A stretch of DNA of 16,962 nucleotides from Pseudomarimonas sp964350895 (GCA_964350895.1 CAYGMG010000085.1:1-16962), one strand, 5' to 3'. Positions 1 through 7,476 are shown, counted from the first letter of the stretch. Notes: a model not told the origin generated them from the letters alone. Numbers and translations are program-made.

Positions 1-55
1 TCGGCGGCGCAGACCGAGCGAATTCTGCGATGTACTTCCGGGACAGGACACTAGC
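1..55. repeat. Dispersed repeat family 1, truncated copy at window edge
   Basis: Bases 1-55 align without gaps to 15627-15681, with 43 of 55 bases identical by hand count. Most differences are transitions. Conserved blocks include GGCGCAGA, GATGT, TTCCGG and GGACAC. The copy lies just 3' of the lipase gene on the minus strand, between its stop codon and the window edge, so only one end of the element is visible. The other copy carries a nested hairpin next to this block; by analogy the missing part should lie just upstream of base 1. I cannot assign it to a named family. Confidence 0.6.
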
Positions 56-73
56 ACCCGTAAGCCCGCGCGC

Positions 74-1510
74 TCAGTCGGTGGTCACGCGACCGCCGGG
101 CGTCTGCCGTTTGAACGACTTGCGGCCCGCCGACAGCGGCTCGAAGCGCAGGCTCTCAAGGTCCACAGCACGCTTCAGGCTGATGTCGACATAGACCGTC
201 TCGTTGGGGCGGATGTACTTACCGAACTGCTCGCCACTCATACGGAACTCGGCGCGCAGGTAGCCGGCGAAAACTTCGGGTTGTTCGCTGTCCGGTGCGC
301 CGAAATGCGGACGGGCGAGTACATGGAAACCCAGCTCGCTGGCCTTGCTCAGGGCTTCGTAGTCGAGGTAGTAGACCAGGGCGTGGCTGCTGCTGTTCTT
401 CTGCTTGTCGACAAAGAAGCCCTTGGGCAGGCTGTCAGGCTTGAAGTCGTCACCGAGCAGGAACAGGTCAAAGTCGCTGATAAGCCGGCCTTCTTGGTCG
501 CGGATGCGGAACACGAACATCACGAAGCGGCGCAGGATGCCACCGTACTGGCTGGCGGCGTTGGCGTTCTGGGTGGCTTGGGTGAACGCAGCGAAGTCCT
601 CGACCAGCTGCTGGTAGCCGGGAGCGCTGTCGACCTTGAGGCAGCGCAGGATCTGTTCGACCACCGGTTTGGCTGCGTGGTTCTTCGGCGTGACGCTGCG
701 CATGATTCCCATCTCGTCGCCGGAATGGCTGGCGCCGGGAATCACCGCGAACGGGCTGGGATCCGGGCGCACCGACAGGCCTGGCCGCACGGCCAGCGCC
801 AACGCCTTGCCGAAATAGCCCTCGATGACCTGGTCGTCGCGCTGGTCGAGGCGGAAATAGGTGTAGTTCATGTTGGCGCCGGCCAGCCGCACTACGCCAT
901 CGGAACCTTTCTCGACCAGGTAGCTGTTGAGAAAGTCATACAGTTTTCCGTCGATGGCCTCGCCGCTGAGCACGCAGGGCCAATAGCGGGCGCCCTTCAT
1001 CTGATAGCGCGTGGTGCGGTCGGCCAGCTCACAGGCCCCCTCGCTGCCCAGGCACAACCAGTCGAGCACGCCCTGCCCCGGCTCTACGCCGCCAAACCAG
1101 GACTTGACCCGCCCGAGCCGGCTCTTGCCGATCACCGCCAGCGCCGAGCCGTGGTTGGCCGGGGCGAGCATGATCAGGTGCTGTAGCGGGCAGTCGTCGA
1201 GATTGCGCGGCGCGTAGTAACGATCCACCCAGCGGCGCACGACCGGACCGCCAGTCGAGTGGGTGATGCAGGAAAACGCCGGAGGGTCGCCAAGGTCGGA
1301 CTTCACCGCGTGCTGCATGGCGCGGGCAAGGTCATCGACGCTCACCTCGTCCTGAAAGCTGATGTAGCGTCCCAGGTGGATATCCTTGACCGCGATGTCC
1401 AGTCCGGCGGCCGCGGCCTGCTGCTGCAGCGCTTCGGGCAGCTTGCCGTAGGTATCGGTATGGCTGACGCTCCAGCCGTGGACGAAGGCGAGTACTCGTT
1501 GCTTGCTCAT
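74..1510 (-). CDS. Lipase-like alpha/beta hydrolase with C-terminal extension
   Basis: Predicted 478-residue serine hydrolase of the alpha/beta fold, probably a lipase or phospholipase acting on an ester. Visible features are an oxyanion-type HGW at residues 11-13, a nucleophile elbow THSTGG with Ser85, a GSDGVV segment giving a likely catalytic Asp204, and GASHSGDEMG giving His262. This order and spacing are those of lipases. Residues about 300-478 form an extra region, probably beta-rich, that I do not recognise. No signal peptide is visible, so the protein is cytosolic or exported by a non-Sec route. The start at 1510 is chosen because GGGGAG lies 6 bases upstream; the open frame continues to 1660 but that extension is not lipase-like. 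It is divergent from the GGDEF gene, 141 bp away. Substrate is unknown. Confidence 0.85.
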   Translation of the reverse strand: MSKQRVLAFVHGWSVSHTDTYGKLPEALQQQAAAAGLDIAVKDIHLGRYISFQDEVSVDDLARAMQHAVKSDLGDPPAFSCITHSTGGPVVRRWVDRYYAPRNLDDCPLQHLIMLAPANHGSALAVIGKSRLGRVKSWFGGVEPGQGVLDWLCLGSEGACELADRTTRYQMKGARYWPCVLSGEAIDGKLYDFLNSYLVEKGSDGVVRLAGANMNYTYFRLDQRDDQVIEGYFGKALALAVRPGLSVRPDPSPFAVIPGASHSGDEMGIMRSVTPKNHAAKPVVEQILRCLKVDSAPGYQQLVEDFAAFTQATQNANAASQYGGILRRFVMFVFRIRDQEGRLISDFDLFLLGDDFKPDSLPKGFFVDKQKNSSSHALVYYLDYEALSKASELGFHVLARPHFGAPDSEQPEVFAGYLRAEFRMSGEQFGKYIRPNETVYVDISLKRAVDLESLRFEPLSAGRKSFKRQTPGGRVTTD

Positions 1511-1590
1511 GCGTTGCTCCCCGGTTGGACTACCTTGCACGGTGTCGCAAGGGCGGGCGATCTCGCAGCCTGGCTGTCGATTCTGCACCG

Positions 1591-1622
1591 CTTTGGCGAT
1601 ACTGCCCGGGTAGCCGCCAAAG
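1591..1622. promoter_or_regulatory. Inverted repeat in the lipase/GGDEF divergent promoter region
   Basis: Perfect 8-bp arms CTTTGGCG (1591-1598) and CGCCAAAG (1615-1622) are separated by 16 bp, in the 141-bp gap between the two divergent starts. The spacer contains CCCGGG. The position suits a shared operator, but no regulator can be named and no convincing -35/-10 pair is visible. Confidence 0.3.
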
Positions 1623-1651
1623 GCCCACCTGATTGCCGCGATGAATTTGCC

Positions 1652-4600
1652 TTGAACCACGCACCGCTGTGCCGCACGCTTGTGCTGCTGTGCTTCGGCA
1701 GCTTTGCGTGTGCAGCCGATCCAGGCTCACGCCCGCTCGACATTGCCGACCAGGGCGCGCCGGCATTCCAGGTCTTCGGGCCCGAGGACGGGCTGTCCGA
1801 CGAGATCTGGAGTACGGTGGGTTTCGATGCCGATGGTTTTGTCTGGGCGGGCTCGGCTTCCGGGCTTGCGCGTTTCGACGGCTATCGTTTCAGCGCCTAT
1901 TCCCTGACCGGAGCGCGCAGTCTGGTGCGTGACATGGCCAGCGCACCCGATGGCAGCCTGTGGGCAATCTTCGAGCGCGAAGGGCTGGCCCGGATGGGAC
2001 CGGATGGCTGGCAGCTGATCGGCGAGCGCCGCTTTGCGCACCGATTTTCTGTCGGCAGCGGCAGCGACGGTCAGCCCTATCTGTACGTGTCGCAGGAGCA
2101 CACCGCGCTGCGCTACGAGGAAGGCCAATGGGTGCCGATCCGCGAGGACGCGCAGCCGCTTTCCGGGCAGCAGATCAGCCTTGCGCACACCGACGACCTG
2201 TTCGGCGCGCCGCGTCTGTGGAACGCGCGCAATGACGGCACGCTTTGGTACCGCCATCGCGAGCGCCCCGACTCGGCGTGGCAGCGCTTCTCCGTGCCCA
2301 AGCTCGGCGGCGCGCCATTCACCGACCTGCTGCGCACCCATCATCTGGGCAACGAGGAGCTATGGCTGCTCACCTATGGCGGTGGCGTGCTGCGCATTGA
2401 CTCCCAAGGCCAGACCCACTGGCCGGTCGCCGAAAGCGCCCTGCCGAGCTCGGCGGTCTATTCAGCCCAGGCCACCCACAACGAGGCCGGGCAGCGCCGC
2501 CTGTGGCTGGCGACCCGCGGCGGACTGGTGCTGATCGAGGAGGGGCGCACCCGGGTCTTCGACCGACGTCACGGGCTGCCCTCCAACGCGCTGCGCGGAC
2601 TGCGCGTGCAGCGCAACCAGCAGGGCGAGGATGTGCTGTGGATGGCGACCGAGGGCGGCATTGCACGGATGCCGATCAGGGAGAGTCCGTGGCAGACAGT
2701 GTCCCTGCTCGGCAGCACCGAGAACGGCGTGTTCGGCGTCCTGGTAGAGCCGGATGATGCCGGTGGCGAGCGGCTTTGGGTGGGCAGTGCCCGCGACGGC
2801 CTGCAGCGTTTTGATCGCGATGGCTGGCGAACGCTGGGCGCCGCCGAGCTCGGAGTCGACAAGCTGTCAATTCGCGGCATCTGGCGACTGCCCACGTCGG
2901 CCGGCGGGCATGTCCGGCTGATCGGCCAGACCGGCGCGCCACCCGTGCTGATCGACGATGCTATGCAGGCGAGCACGATCTCCCCGGCCTGGCCCGACCG
3001 GCCAGCGGAAGCGGTGACCAGCGCGGTCGCCCGGCCCGGCGCCGAGGGCATCGAATGGTGGGTGGGCCTGATGCATGGCGGTGCCTGGCGCCAGATCGCC
3101 GGACGCTGGGAGCCGATGCTGGTTCCCGAGCAAGGCAGCCAGTGGTCGGTGCTGGGAATGGTCCACGACGAGGCCGAGCCCGGCACGCTCTGGCTTGCGA
3201 CCAGCCGTGGCCTGCTGCGCTGGCGCGACGGCAGCACCTGGGCTGCCGACACGCACATCGCTGAACTGCGCGGCATGAGCTTTCGCCACGTGGCCATCAT
3301 CAAGCGCGACGGGCGGCGCGAGCTGTGGGCCAGCAGCGGCCGCAACGGCGTGCAGCGCTTGTTGCTCGGCCAGGCAAATGGCCCGCACCTGATCCAGGAC
3401 GACAAGGTGCCAGCGCCGCCGGACCCGACCGTCTACAGCGCGCTGCCGGATTCGCAAGGGCGGATCTATGTGTGTACCAACAATGGCGTGCAGCAGCTGA
3501 TCCCCACGGCCGGCGGCTACGCCGAGCGCACCTATCGGCGCCGCGATGGCCTGGTCCATGACGAGTGCAACAGCGGCGGTCAGCAGGTCGATGCTCATGA
3601 CCGCTTTTGGGTTGGCACCCTGGGCGGCCTGAGCATGTACGACCCCGCCCTGCACGGCACGGCTGCGAGCCGTCAGCCCAGCCCGCTACGCCTGCTGGCG
3701 GTGCTTGCCGAGGGCCAGCGTTTGCCCGGCCAGTCGCCCGAGGTGCCGCCCGGCAACCGCGATCTGCGCATCGAGTTCAGTCTGCTCAGCGGCCAGCGCG
3801 AGAGCGAGTCGCGCTACCGCAGCCGGCTGAGCCCCTACGAAGAGGCCTTCTCCGAATGGTCGGCCAGCCCCGCGCGCACCTATGGCGTCCTGCCACCGGG
3901 CGACTATCTCTTCGAGGTCCAGGCAAAGGACTTCGGCGAGGTCGCCGCAGCCCCCCTGTCGCTCAGCCTGCGGGTCATCCCGCACTGGTGGCAGCAGGCC
4001 TGGGCGGCCTGGCTGTTTGGCGCCCTGCTTCTGTTCGCCGGGATCGCCATCGCGAAGATCTACACCCGCGACCTGCGCCGTCGTCAGCAGCGCCTTGAAC
4101 AGGCCGTTCAATCGCGCACCCAGGAACTGCATCAGGCCAACGAGCGGCTTGTCGAGCTTTCCTATCTTGACCAGCTCACCCAGCTGCCCAACCGCCGCCG
4201 GCTGATGGAGGCCCTTGTCAAGGCAATCGAGCGCGCGCGCGAGCGGGACTCGTCGCTGGGCCTGATCCTGATCGACGTCGACCACTTCAAACGCTTCAAT
4301 GATCGGCACGGCCATCTCGCCGGGGACAGCGCGCTGCGCGCCGTTGCGCGTGCTCTTGGCGCTGCCAAGCGCGAACGCGACCTGGTTGCCCGCTACGGCG
4401 GCGAGGAATTCGTCTGCCTGATGGAGGACGTCAGCGAGGCCCAGGTCGCCCAGGTCGCCGAGCGTATGCGCGAGCGGGTCGCATCGCTGCCTCCGCGCGA
4501 AGTCGGCAACGACGAGGAGCCGCTGTCGCTGAGCGCCGGCTACCTGGCCCGCGTGCCCGGCTCCGATGACAGCATCGAACAACTGCTCAAGGACGCCGAT

Positions 4601-4660
4601 ACCGCGCTCTACGTGGCCAAACGGATGGGCCGAAACCAGTCGATTGGTCACGGCGGCTGA
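1652..4660 (+). CDS. Periplasmic two-propeller sensor diguanylate cyclase (Reg_prop, Y_Y_Y, GGDEF)
   Basis: Predicted 1002-residue membrane sensor that makes cyclic di-GMP from GTP. After a signal peptide (about 1-20, ending ACA-AD), residues about 38-665 hold many Reg_prop-type blades (LWLATRGG, LWMATEGG, LWVGSARDG, LWLATSRG, FWVGTLGG), enough for two seven-bladed propellers. A Y_Y_Y-type beta domain follows (about 680-775), then one membrane helix (about 781-802), a short coiled coil (about 803-835) and a GGDEF domain to the end. The active-site motif is GGEEF at 916-920, and the inhibitory-site RxxD is RERD at 907-910, five residues earlier as in product-inhibited cyclases. The start is a TTG, chosen because it gives a clean signal peptide; the frame is open far upstream to 1259 but that part is the lipase gene read backwards. 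No strong ribosome binding site is seen, so the start is uncertain. Ligand unknown. Confidence 0.9.
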   Translation: MNHAPLCRTLVLLCFGSFACAADPGSRPLDIADQGAPAFQVFGPEDGLSDEIWSTVGFDADGFVWAGSASGLARFDGYRFSAYSLTGARSLVRDMASAPDGSLWAIFEREGLARMGPDGWQLIGERRFAHRFSVGSGSDGQPYLYVSQEHTALRYEEGQWVPIREDAQPLSGQQISLAHTDDLFGAPRLWNARNDGTLWYRHRERPDSAWQRFSVPKLGGAPFTDLLRTHHLGNEELWLLTYGGGVLRIDSQGQTHWPVAESALPSSAVYSAQATHNEAGQRRLWLATRGGLVLIEEGRTRVFDRRHGLPSNALRGLRVQRNQQGEDVLWMATEGGIARMPIRESPWQTVSLLGSTENGVFGVLVEPDDAGGERLWVGSARDGLQRFDRDGWRTLGAAELGVDKLSIRGIWRLPTSAGGHVRLIGQTGAPPVLIDDAMQASTISPAWPDRPAEAVTSAVARPGAEGIEWWVGLMHGGAWRQIAGRWEPMLVPEQGSQWSVLGMVHDEAEPGTLWLATSRGLLRWRDGSTWAADTHIAELRGMSFRHVAIIKRDGRRELWASSGRNGVQRLLLGQANGPHLIQDDKVPAPPDPTVYSALPDSQGRIYVCTNNGVQQLIPTAGGYAERTYRRRDGLVHDECNSGGQQVDAHDRFWVGTLGGLSMYDPALHGTAASRQPSPLRLLAVLAEGQRLPGQSPEVPPGNRDLRIEFSLLSGQRESESRYRSRLSPYEEAFSEWSASPARTYGVLPPGDYLFEVQAKDFGEVAAAPLSLSLRVIPHWWQQAWAAWLFGALLLFAGIAIAKIYTRDLRRRQQRLEQAVQSRTQELHQANERLVELSYLDQLTQLPNRRRLMEALVKAIERARERDSSLGLILIDVDHFKRFNDRHGHLAGDSALRAVARALGAAKRERDLVARYGGEEFVCLMEDVSEAQVAQVAERMRERVASLPPREVGNDEEPLSLSAGYLARVPGSDDSIEQLLKDADTALYVAKRMGRNQSIGHGG

Positions 4661-4671
4661 GCACAAGCGGA

Positions 4672-4688
4672 ATCGGTCGTCGACCGAT
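4672..4688. repeat. Perfect 17-bp palindrome after the GGDEF gene
   Basis: ATCGGTCG and CGACCGAT flank a single T, 11 bp after the GGDEF stop codon. No T-run follows on the plus strand, so it is not a classical intrinsic terminator. It could be a weak 3'-end hairpin for the GGDEF transcript. Confidence 0.35.
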
Positions 4689-4700
4689 CGTTCCTGCAAG

Positions 4701-4736
4701 CAGACAAAGAAACGGCGGGGCCGGATGGCCCCGCCG
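4701..4736 (-). terminator. Intrinsic terminator of the fasciclin gene
   Basis: A perfect 10-bp stem (CGGCGGGGCC 4713-4722, GGCCCCGCCG 4727-4736) with a GGAT loop is followed on the minus strand by TTTCTTTGTCTG. This is the layout of a rho-independent terminator 26 bp beyond the fasciclin stop. Because the stem is symmetrical it may also limit read-through from the GGDEF gene, though the T-rich tract serves only the minus strand. Confidence 0.8.
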
Positions 4737-4762
4737 CTCGGAAGCGCTACTTAATAGACAGC

Positions 4763-5233
4763 TTACTGCTTGGTCGACGAAGGCAGATTGACCTTGTCGA
4801 TGCCGTGCAGGTAGCCGTTGCTGGACTCGATGTCGCCGGACGTCACCTTGGCACCGTCAAAGTTGATGACCTTGTCGACCGCCTTGATGGGCGCCGACTG
4901 GCCATTGACCATGCGCGCGCTGTCCCACTTGCCGATGTCGGAGACTGTCTTGCGGCCAGACAGCACGTGGTAGTTCAGGATCGAGATCAGCTCCGGCTTG
5001 TTCTCCGGCTTGAGCAGCATCTCCAGCTTGCCCGCGGGCAAGGCGTCGAACGCGGCATCGGTGGGCGCGAAGACCGTGAAGGGACCAGCACCGTTGAGCG
5101 TGTCCGCGAGGCCCGCGCTCTGCACGGCCTTGCCGAAGGTCTTGAAGTTGCCCTTGGCCGCGGCCGATTCGAGGATGTTGTGCTTGGCCGTCGACGAGCT
5201 CTGAGTGGCGGCGTTCTTGGTTTGCATGTTCAT
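4763..5233 (-). CDS. Fasciclin (FAS1) domain protein
   Basis: A 156-residue protein made of almost one FAS1 domain, a fold tied to adhesion and surface interactions. The two typical conserved stretches are visible: GPFTVFAPTDAAFDALPAG (residues 50-68) and NGYLHGIDKVNLP (139-151), with LNYHVLSG (87-93) between. The length is usual for single-domain bacterial members. No signal peptide or lipobox is visible from this start or from the longer open frame (to 5299), which is odd for a family that is mostly extracellular. The start at 5233 is chosen because AAGG lies 9 bases upstream; an ATG two codons later is possible. The gene stands alone with its own terminator. Inverted repeats sit upstream at 5281-5308. 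Confidence 0.9.
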   Translation of the reverse strand: MNMQTKNAATQSSSTAKHNILESAAAKGNFKTFGKAVQSAGLADTLNGAGPFTVFAPTDAAFDALPAGKLEMLLKPENKPELISILNYHVLSGRKTVSDIGKWDSARMVNGQSAPIKAVDKVINFDGAKVTSGDIESSNGYLHGIDKVNLPSSTKQ

Positions 5234-5280
5234 GATGGGTTGCCTTGTGTGGACCCGCCGTGGCGGATCAAAGGCGGCCG

Positions 5281-5308
5281 AAGCCGCGGCTTCCGTCAAC
5301 GACGGAAG
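5281..5308. promoter_or_regulatory. Overlapping dyads upstream of the fasciclin gene
   Basis: Two perfect inverted repeats overlap here: the 12-bp palindrome AAGCCGCGGCTT (5281-5292) and the arms CTTCCGTC (5290-5297) and GACGGAAG (5301-5308) around AAC. They lie 48-75 bp upstream of the fasciclin start, where an operator or a 5'-UTR hairpin could be. No regulator is identified. The rest of the 270-bp gap up to the next gene shows only a weak 6-bp hairpin at 5481-5499 and nothing else I can name. Confidence 0.3.
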
Positions 5309-5503
5309 TCTTGGGCTCAGTGGCGGAGAGTGAGTGGACGTGCGGCGCGGCTGAGTGGCCGTTGCGAGGAATCATCGCAGTGCCAGCACAGCCTACTCGC
5401 TTGCGGAGACTACGTGTGAAGTCGCCCCGCTGCCGTTCAGTCTCGTCCTGCCGGCCTGTTCGACGCGCAGGACTGAGATCGCCAGGCGACGAACCTGGCC
5501 GAC

Positions 5504-5731
5504 TTACTCCTCAGCTGGGGAGTTGTCCGGCACGTACTCCAGCAGATCGCCGGGCTGGCAGTCGAGATGCCGGCAAAGCCCTTCCAGCGTGCTCAGCCGG
5601 ATGGCCTTCACCTGCACGCCTTGCTTGAGGATCGAGAGGTTGGCCTGGGTGATGCCAAGCTTCTCGGCGAGGTCCTTGGACTTCATCCGTCGTTCGGCAA
5701 GCATCACGTCGAGTCGGATCCGGATGGCCAC
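5504..5731 (-). CDS. Small Cro/C1-type HTH regulator (YozG/HTH_26-like)
   Basis: A 75-residue DNA-binding protein consisting of one helix-turn-helix domain. The sequence DLAEKLGITQANLSILKQG (residues 20-38) is the HTH, followed by the family-typical LSTLEGLCRHLDCQPGDLLEY (47-66). Proteins of this family commonly start MAIRIRLD, matching the GTG at 5731, which lies 2 bp after the DUF2975 stop. An ATG at 5752, overlapping the DUF2975 gene, is a possible alternative. Neither has a good ribosome binding site, so translation is probably coupled to the upstream gene. Pairing with a DUF2975 protein is a recurrent arrangement. It probably represses its own operon, perhaps through the palindrome at 6266-6282; that link is inferred. 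Confidence 0.9.
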   Translation of the reverse strand: MAIRIRLDVMLAERRMKSKDLAEKLGITQANLSILKQGVQVKAIRLSTLEGLCRHLDCQPGDLLEYVPDNSPAEE

Positions 5732-5733
5732 GG

Positions 5734-6246
5734 TCAGACCGTATGCCGCCATTCGTCGTGAATGCGTGCCGCATCCGACCACACCCGGCCGAGCGCCACG
5801 CAGATCAGTCCGGCCAGCAGGATGAACAGCTCGGTGCTGCCGATTGACAGCTGCAGCGAGCCTCCTTCGCGGCCAATCCCCAGTGCCAGTGACGACAGCA
5901 TGCCGGTCAGCACCCTTGCCGGCACCAGCAGGACGCCCAGCCAACCCGCGCGCTGGATCGCGTTCGCCACATCGAGCTCGAGAAAGGCGCCGGCCGCGAA
6001 GCGCTTGAACACCCTGCTCCACTGCAAGATCAGGGCAAACGAGACCAGCATCGCGGGCAGGGCCGTAGCCAGTCCAGCAAGGCGCGCCTGCCAGGGCAGC
6101 GCCGCGAACAGCGGCGACAGGGCCGGCAGACCGAGCCAGGGCGAGCACCAGGCCGCCAGCGGCGCGAGCACGACGACCAGCAGGGCAAGGCGCAGTCCCC
6201 ATAGCGTCCAGCGGCACAGGCGAAGGGAGGCGGGGGCTTGTGTCAT
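5734..6246 (-). CDS. DUF2975 membrane protein
   Basis: A 170-residue inner-membrane protein with four predicted helices at about 14-34, 55-75, 102-122 and 138-153. The segment between helices 2 and 3 (about 79-100) and the ending LGRVWSDAARIHDEWRHTV are typical of DUF2975 proteins. Its molecular function is unknown; partners of small HTH proteins like the next gene are thought to modulate the regulator or respond to membrane state, but that is inference. The start at 6246 is chosen because AGGA lies 6 bases upstream; a TTG at 6261 would overlap that site. It is first in a two-gene minus-strand operon and divergent from the serine hydrolase, with 60 bp between starts. Confidence 0.88.
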   Translation of the reverse strand: MTQAPASLRLCRWTLWGLRLALLVVVLAPLAAWCSPWLGLPALSPLFAALPWQARLAGLATALPAMLVSFALILQWSRVFKRFAAGAFLELDVANAIQRAGWLGVLLVPARVLTGMLSSLALGIGREGGSLQLSIGSTELFILLAGLICVALGRVWSDAARIHDEWRHTV

Positions 6247-6265
6247 GGCGATTCCTAGCAAATAC

Positions 6266-6282
6266 TTATTGTACTACAATAA
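6266..6282. promoter_or_regulatory. Perfect 17-bp AT-rich palindrome, likely shared operator and -10 region
   Basis: TTATTGTA and TACAATAA flank one C. It is the most AT-rich point in a GC-rich region and sits between two divergent genes. Being symmetrical, it places TACAAT, a good -10 hexamer, on each strand: 6275-6280 for the plus gene (27 bp before its ATG) and 6268-6273 for the minus gene (22 bp before its ATG). No good -35 is seen on either side. The HTH regulator at 5504-5731 is the natural candidate to bind it; that is inferred. Confidence 0.6.
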
Positions 6283-6306
6283 CAAATAGCCCCATTGGAG
6301 CAATGC

Positions 6307-7476
6307 ATGCGCAGTCTAATCGCTCTCTGCCTGGTCGTGGGATCCGTTGCCCACGCAGGTGGCCCGCCGGGCATCCGGATCGACACGGTGGTACCGCTGT
6401 CGCCAGAAGTGCTGCGTAGCCAGCCGTGGCCTGCGGTCCGCATCGCAGAGCGCGCCGCGGAGCAGGCGATGCCCGCGGATTGGGCGACAGCGCTCGACGC
6501 CGCATGGCAGCGCGGCGTCATGGTCAGCAGCGCCGAGGGTGTCAGCGCCGCGGTGCTGCGCCCGGCGGGCGGACTGTGGCGCAGCGCGCACGGCCTGGCT
6601 CGGCTGGACCAGCGCAGGCCCATGACGGTGGATACGCCCTTGCACGCTGGCAGCGTGGGCAAGATCGCCACCGCGATGCTGATCCTGCAGCTGATCGAGG
6701 AAGGGCAGCTTGGCTTTGACGAGCCGGTCGGCCACCTGTTCCCGGACTGGCCCGCCGCGCGCGATGTCAGCATCGACCAGCTGCTGACCCACACCAGTGG
6801 CCTGTACAGCTTCAACTGGCTGGAGCAGGTGAGGCATGCGTCCGAGACGCTGTCGCCCAAGTCGCTGCTGGCCGCGGTGCGCGATCAGCCGCCGCTGTTC
6901 CCGCCCGGCAGGGCGCTGAGCTACAGCAATACCGGCTATCTGATGTTGGCTCTGATTGCCGAACGGCTGCGCGCTGAGCCCTACCCCGACCTTCTGCAGT
7001 CGCGGATCCTCCAGCCAGCGGGCATGCGGCAGAGCCGGGCCTGGATCGGCGGCGATTGGCCCGAAGCGGCTGCACTGGGCATGGAGGCGGGCAAGCAGGT
7101 GCCGGTGTTCGGCACACCGCATGGTGCCGGGGCCCTGATCACGACGCCCGCCGACCTGTGCCGGCTGATGGCCGCCCTGCTGGGCGGCGAAGCTATATCC
7201 GGCGTGCTGCGCGAGGGTCTGCTCGATACGCTCTATCCGATGAGCGCACAGGGTGGGCTGTACGCCGGTCGCGGCATCATGTGGATGGATACGCCGGACG
7301 GCCCCTGGCTGCATCACGGCGGATCGATCGGGCCATTCAAGGCTGACCTCGCCTTTTCCCTGCGCCGCGGCGCGGTGGTCGCGGTGATGCGCAATGACGG
7401 CGGGCCCACCACCCCCTTCGTCTATGCTTTGCTGACTGCCCTGCCCGAATCGGATTCGCCGGAGCCTGAACCATGA
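6307..7476 (+). CDS. Secreted serine hydrolase of the beta-lactamase/D-Ala-D-Ala carboxypeptidase fold
   Basis: A 389-residue exported enzyme of the class C-like serine hydrolase family, which includes esterases, peptidases and true beta-lactamases. A signal peptide covers about residues 1-17 (SVAHA-GG). The catalytic SxxK is SVGK, Ser116-Lys119; the second motif is YSN at 206-208 and the third is HHGG at 336-339, in place of KTG. The HxG third motif and the overall length fit the non-lactamase members better than AmpC. Start at 6307: GGAG lies 6 bases upstream. Its stop overlaps the next start as ATGA, so it is coupled to the lipoprotein. The divergent DUF2975/HTH operon and the palindrome at 6266-6282 suggest joint control. 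Substrate is not predictable. Confidence 0.9.
   Translation: MRSLIALCLVVGSVAHAGGPPGIRIDTVVPLSPEVLRSQPWPAVRIAERAAEQAMPADWATALDAAWQRGVMVSSAEGVSAAVLRPAGGLWRSAHGLARLDQRRPMTVDTPLHAGSVGKIATAMLILQLIEEGQLGFDEPVGHLFPDWPAARDVSIDQLLTHTSGLYSFNWLEQVRHASETLSPKSLLAAVRDQPPLFPPGRALSYSNTGYLMLALIAERLRAEPYPDLLQSRILQPAGMRQSRAWIGGDWPEAAALGMEAGKQVPVFGTPHGAGALITTPADLCRLMAALLGGEAISGVLREGLLDTLYPMSAQGGLYAGRGIMWMDTPDGPWLHHGGSIGPFKADLAFSLRRGAVVAVMRNDGGPTTPFVYALLTALPESDSPEPEP

Noticed and set aside
281..1186. Long plus-strand open frame opposite the lipase
   Set aside because: It is the antisense of a gene with a full catalytic triad; its translation is repetitive V/A/L/E-rich sequence without domains.
1259..1651. N-terminal extension of the GGDEF gene
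   Set aside because: It runs through the lipase gene in reverse and lies ahead of a clean signal peptide at 1652.
3686..4699. 337-residue minus-strand open frame opposite the cyclase domain
   Set aside because: The opposite strand holds intact GGEEF, RxxD and membrane-helix features; this frame has none.
5481..5499. Hairpin GCCAGG/CCTGGC as terminator of the HTH gene
   Set aside because: Only 6 bp of stem and no T-run on the minus strand.
5761..6217. Extension of the HTH frame through DUF2975
   Set aside because: That stretch is DUF2975 read in another frame; the HTH family starts near MAIRIRLD.
6316..7317. Minus-strand open frame opposite the serine hydrolase
   Set aside because: It lies antisense to a gene with signal peptide and three catalytic motifs.
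6307..7476. Reading the serine hydrolase as an AmpC antibiotic-resistance enzyme
   Set aside because: The third motif is HHGG and not KTG, and the neighbours are not an ampR-type locus; a general hydrolase is better supported.
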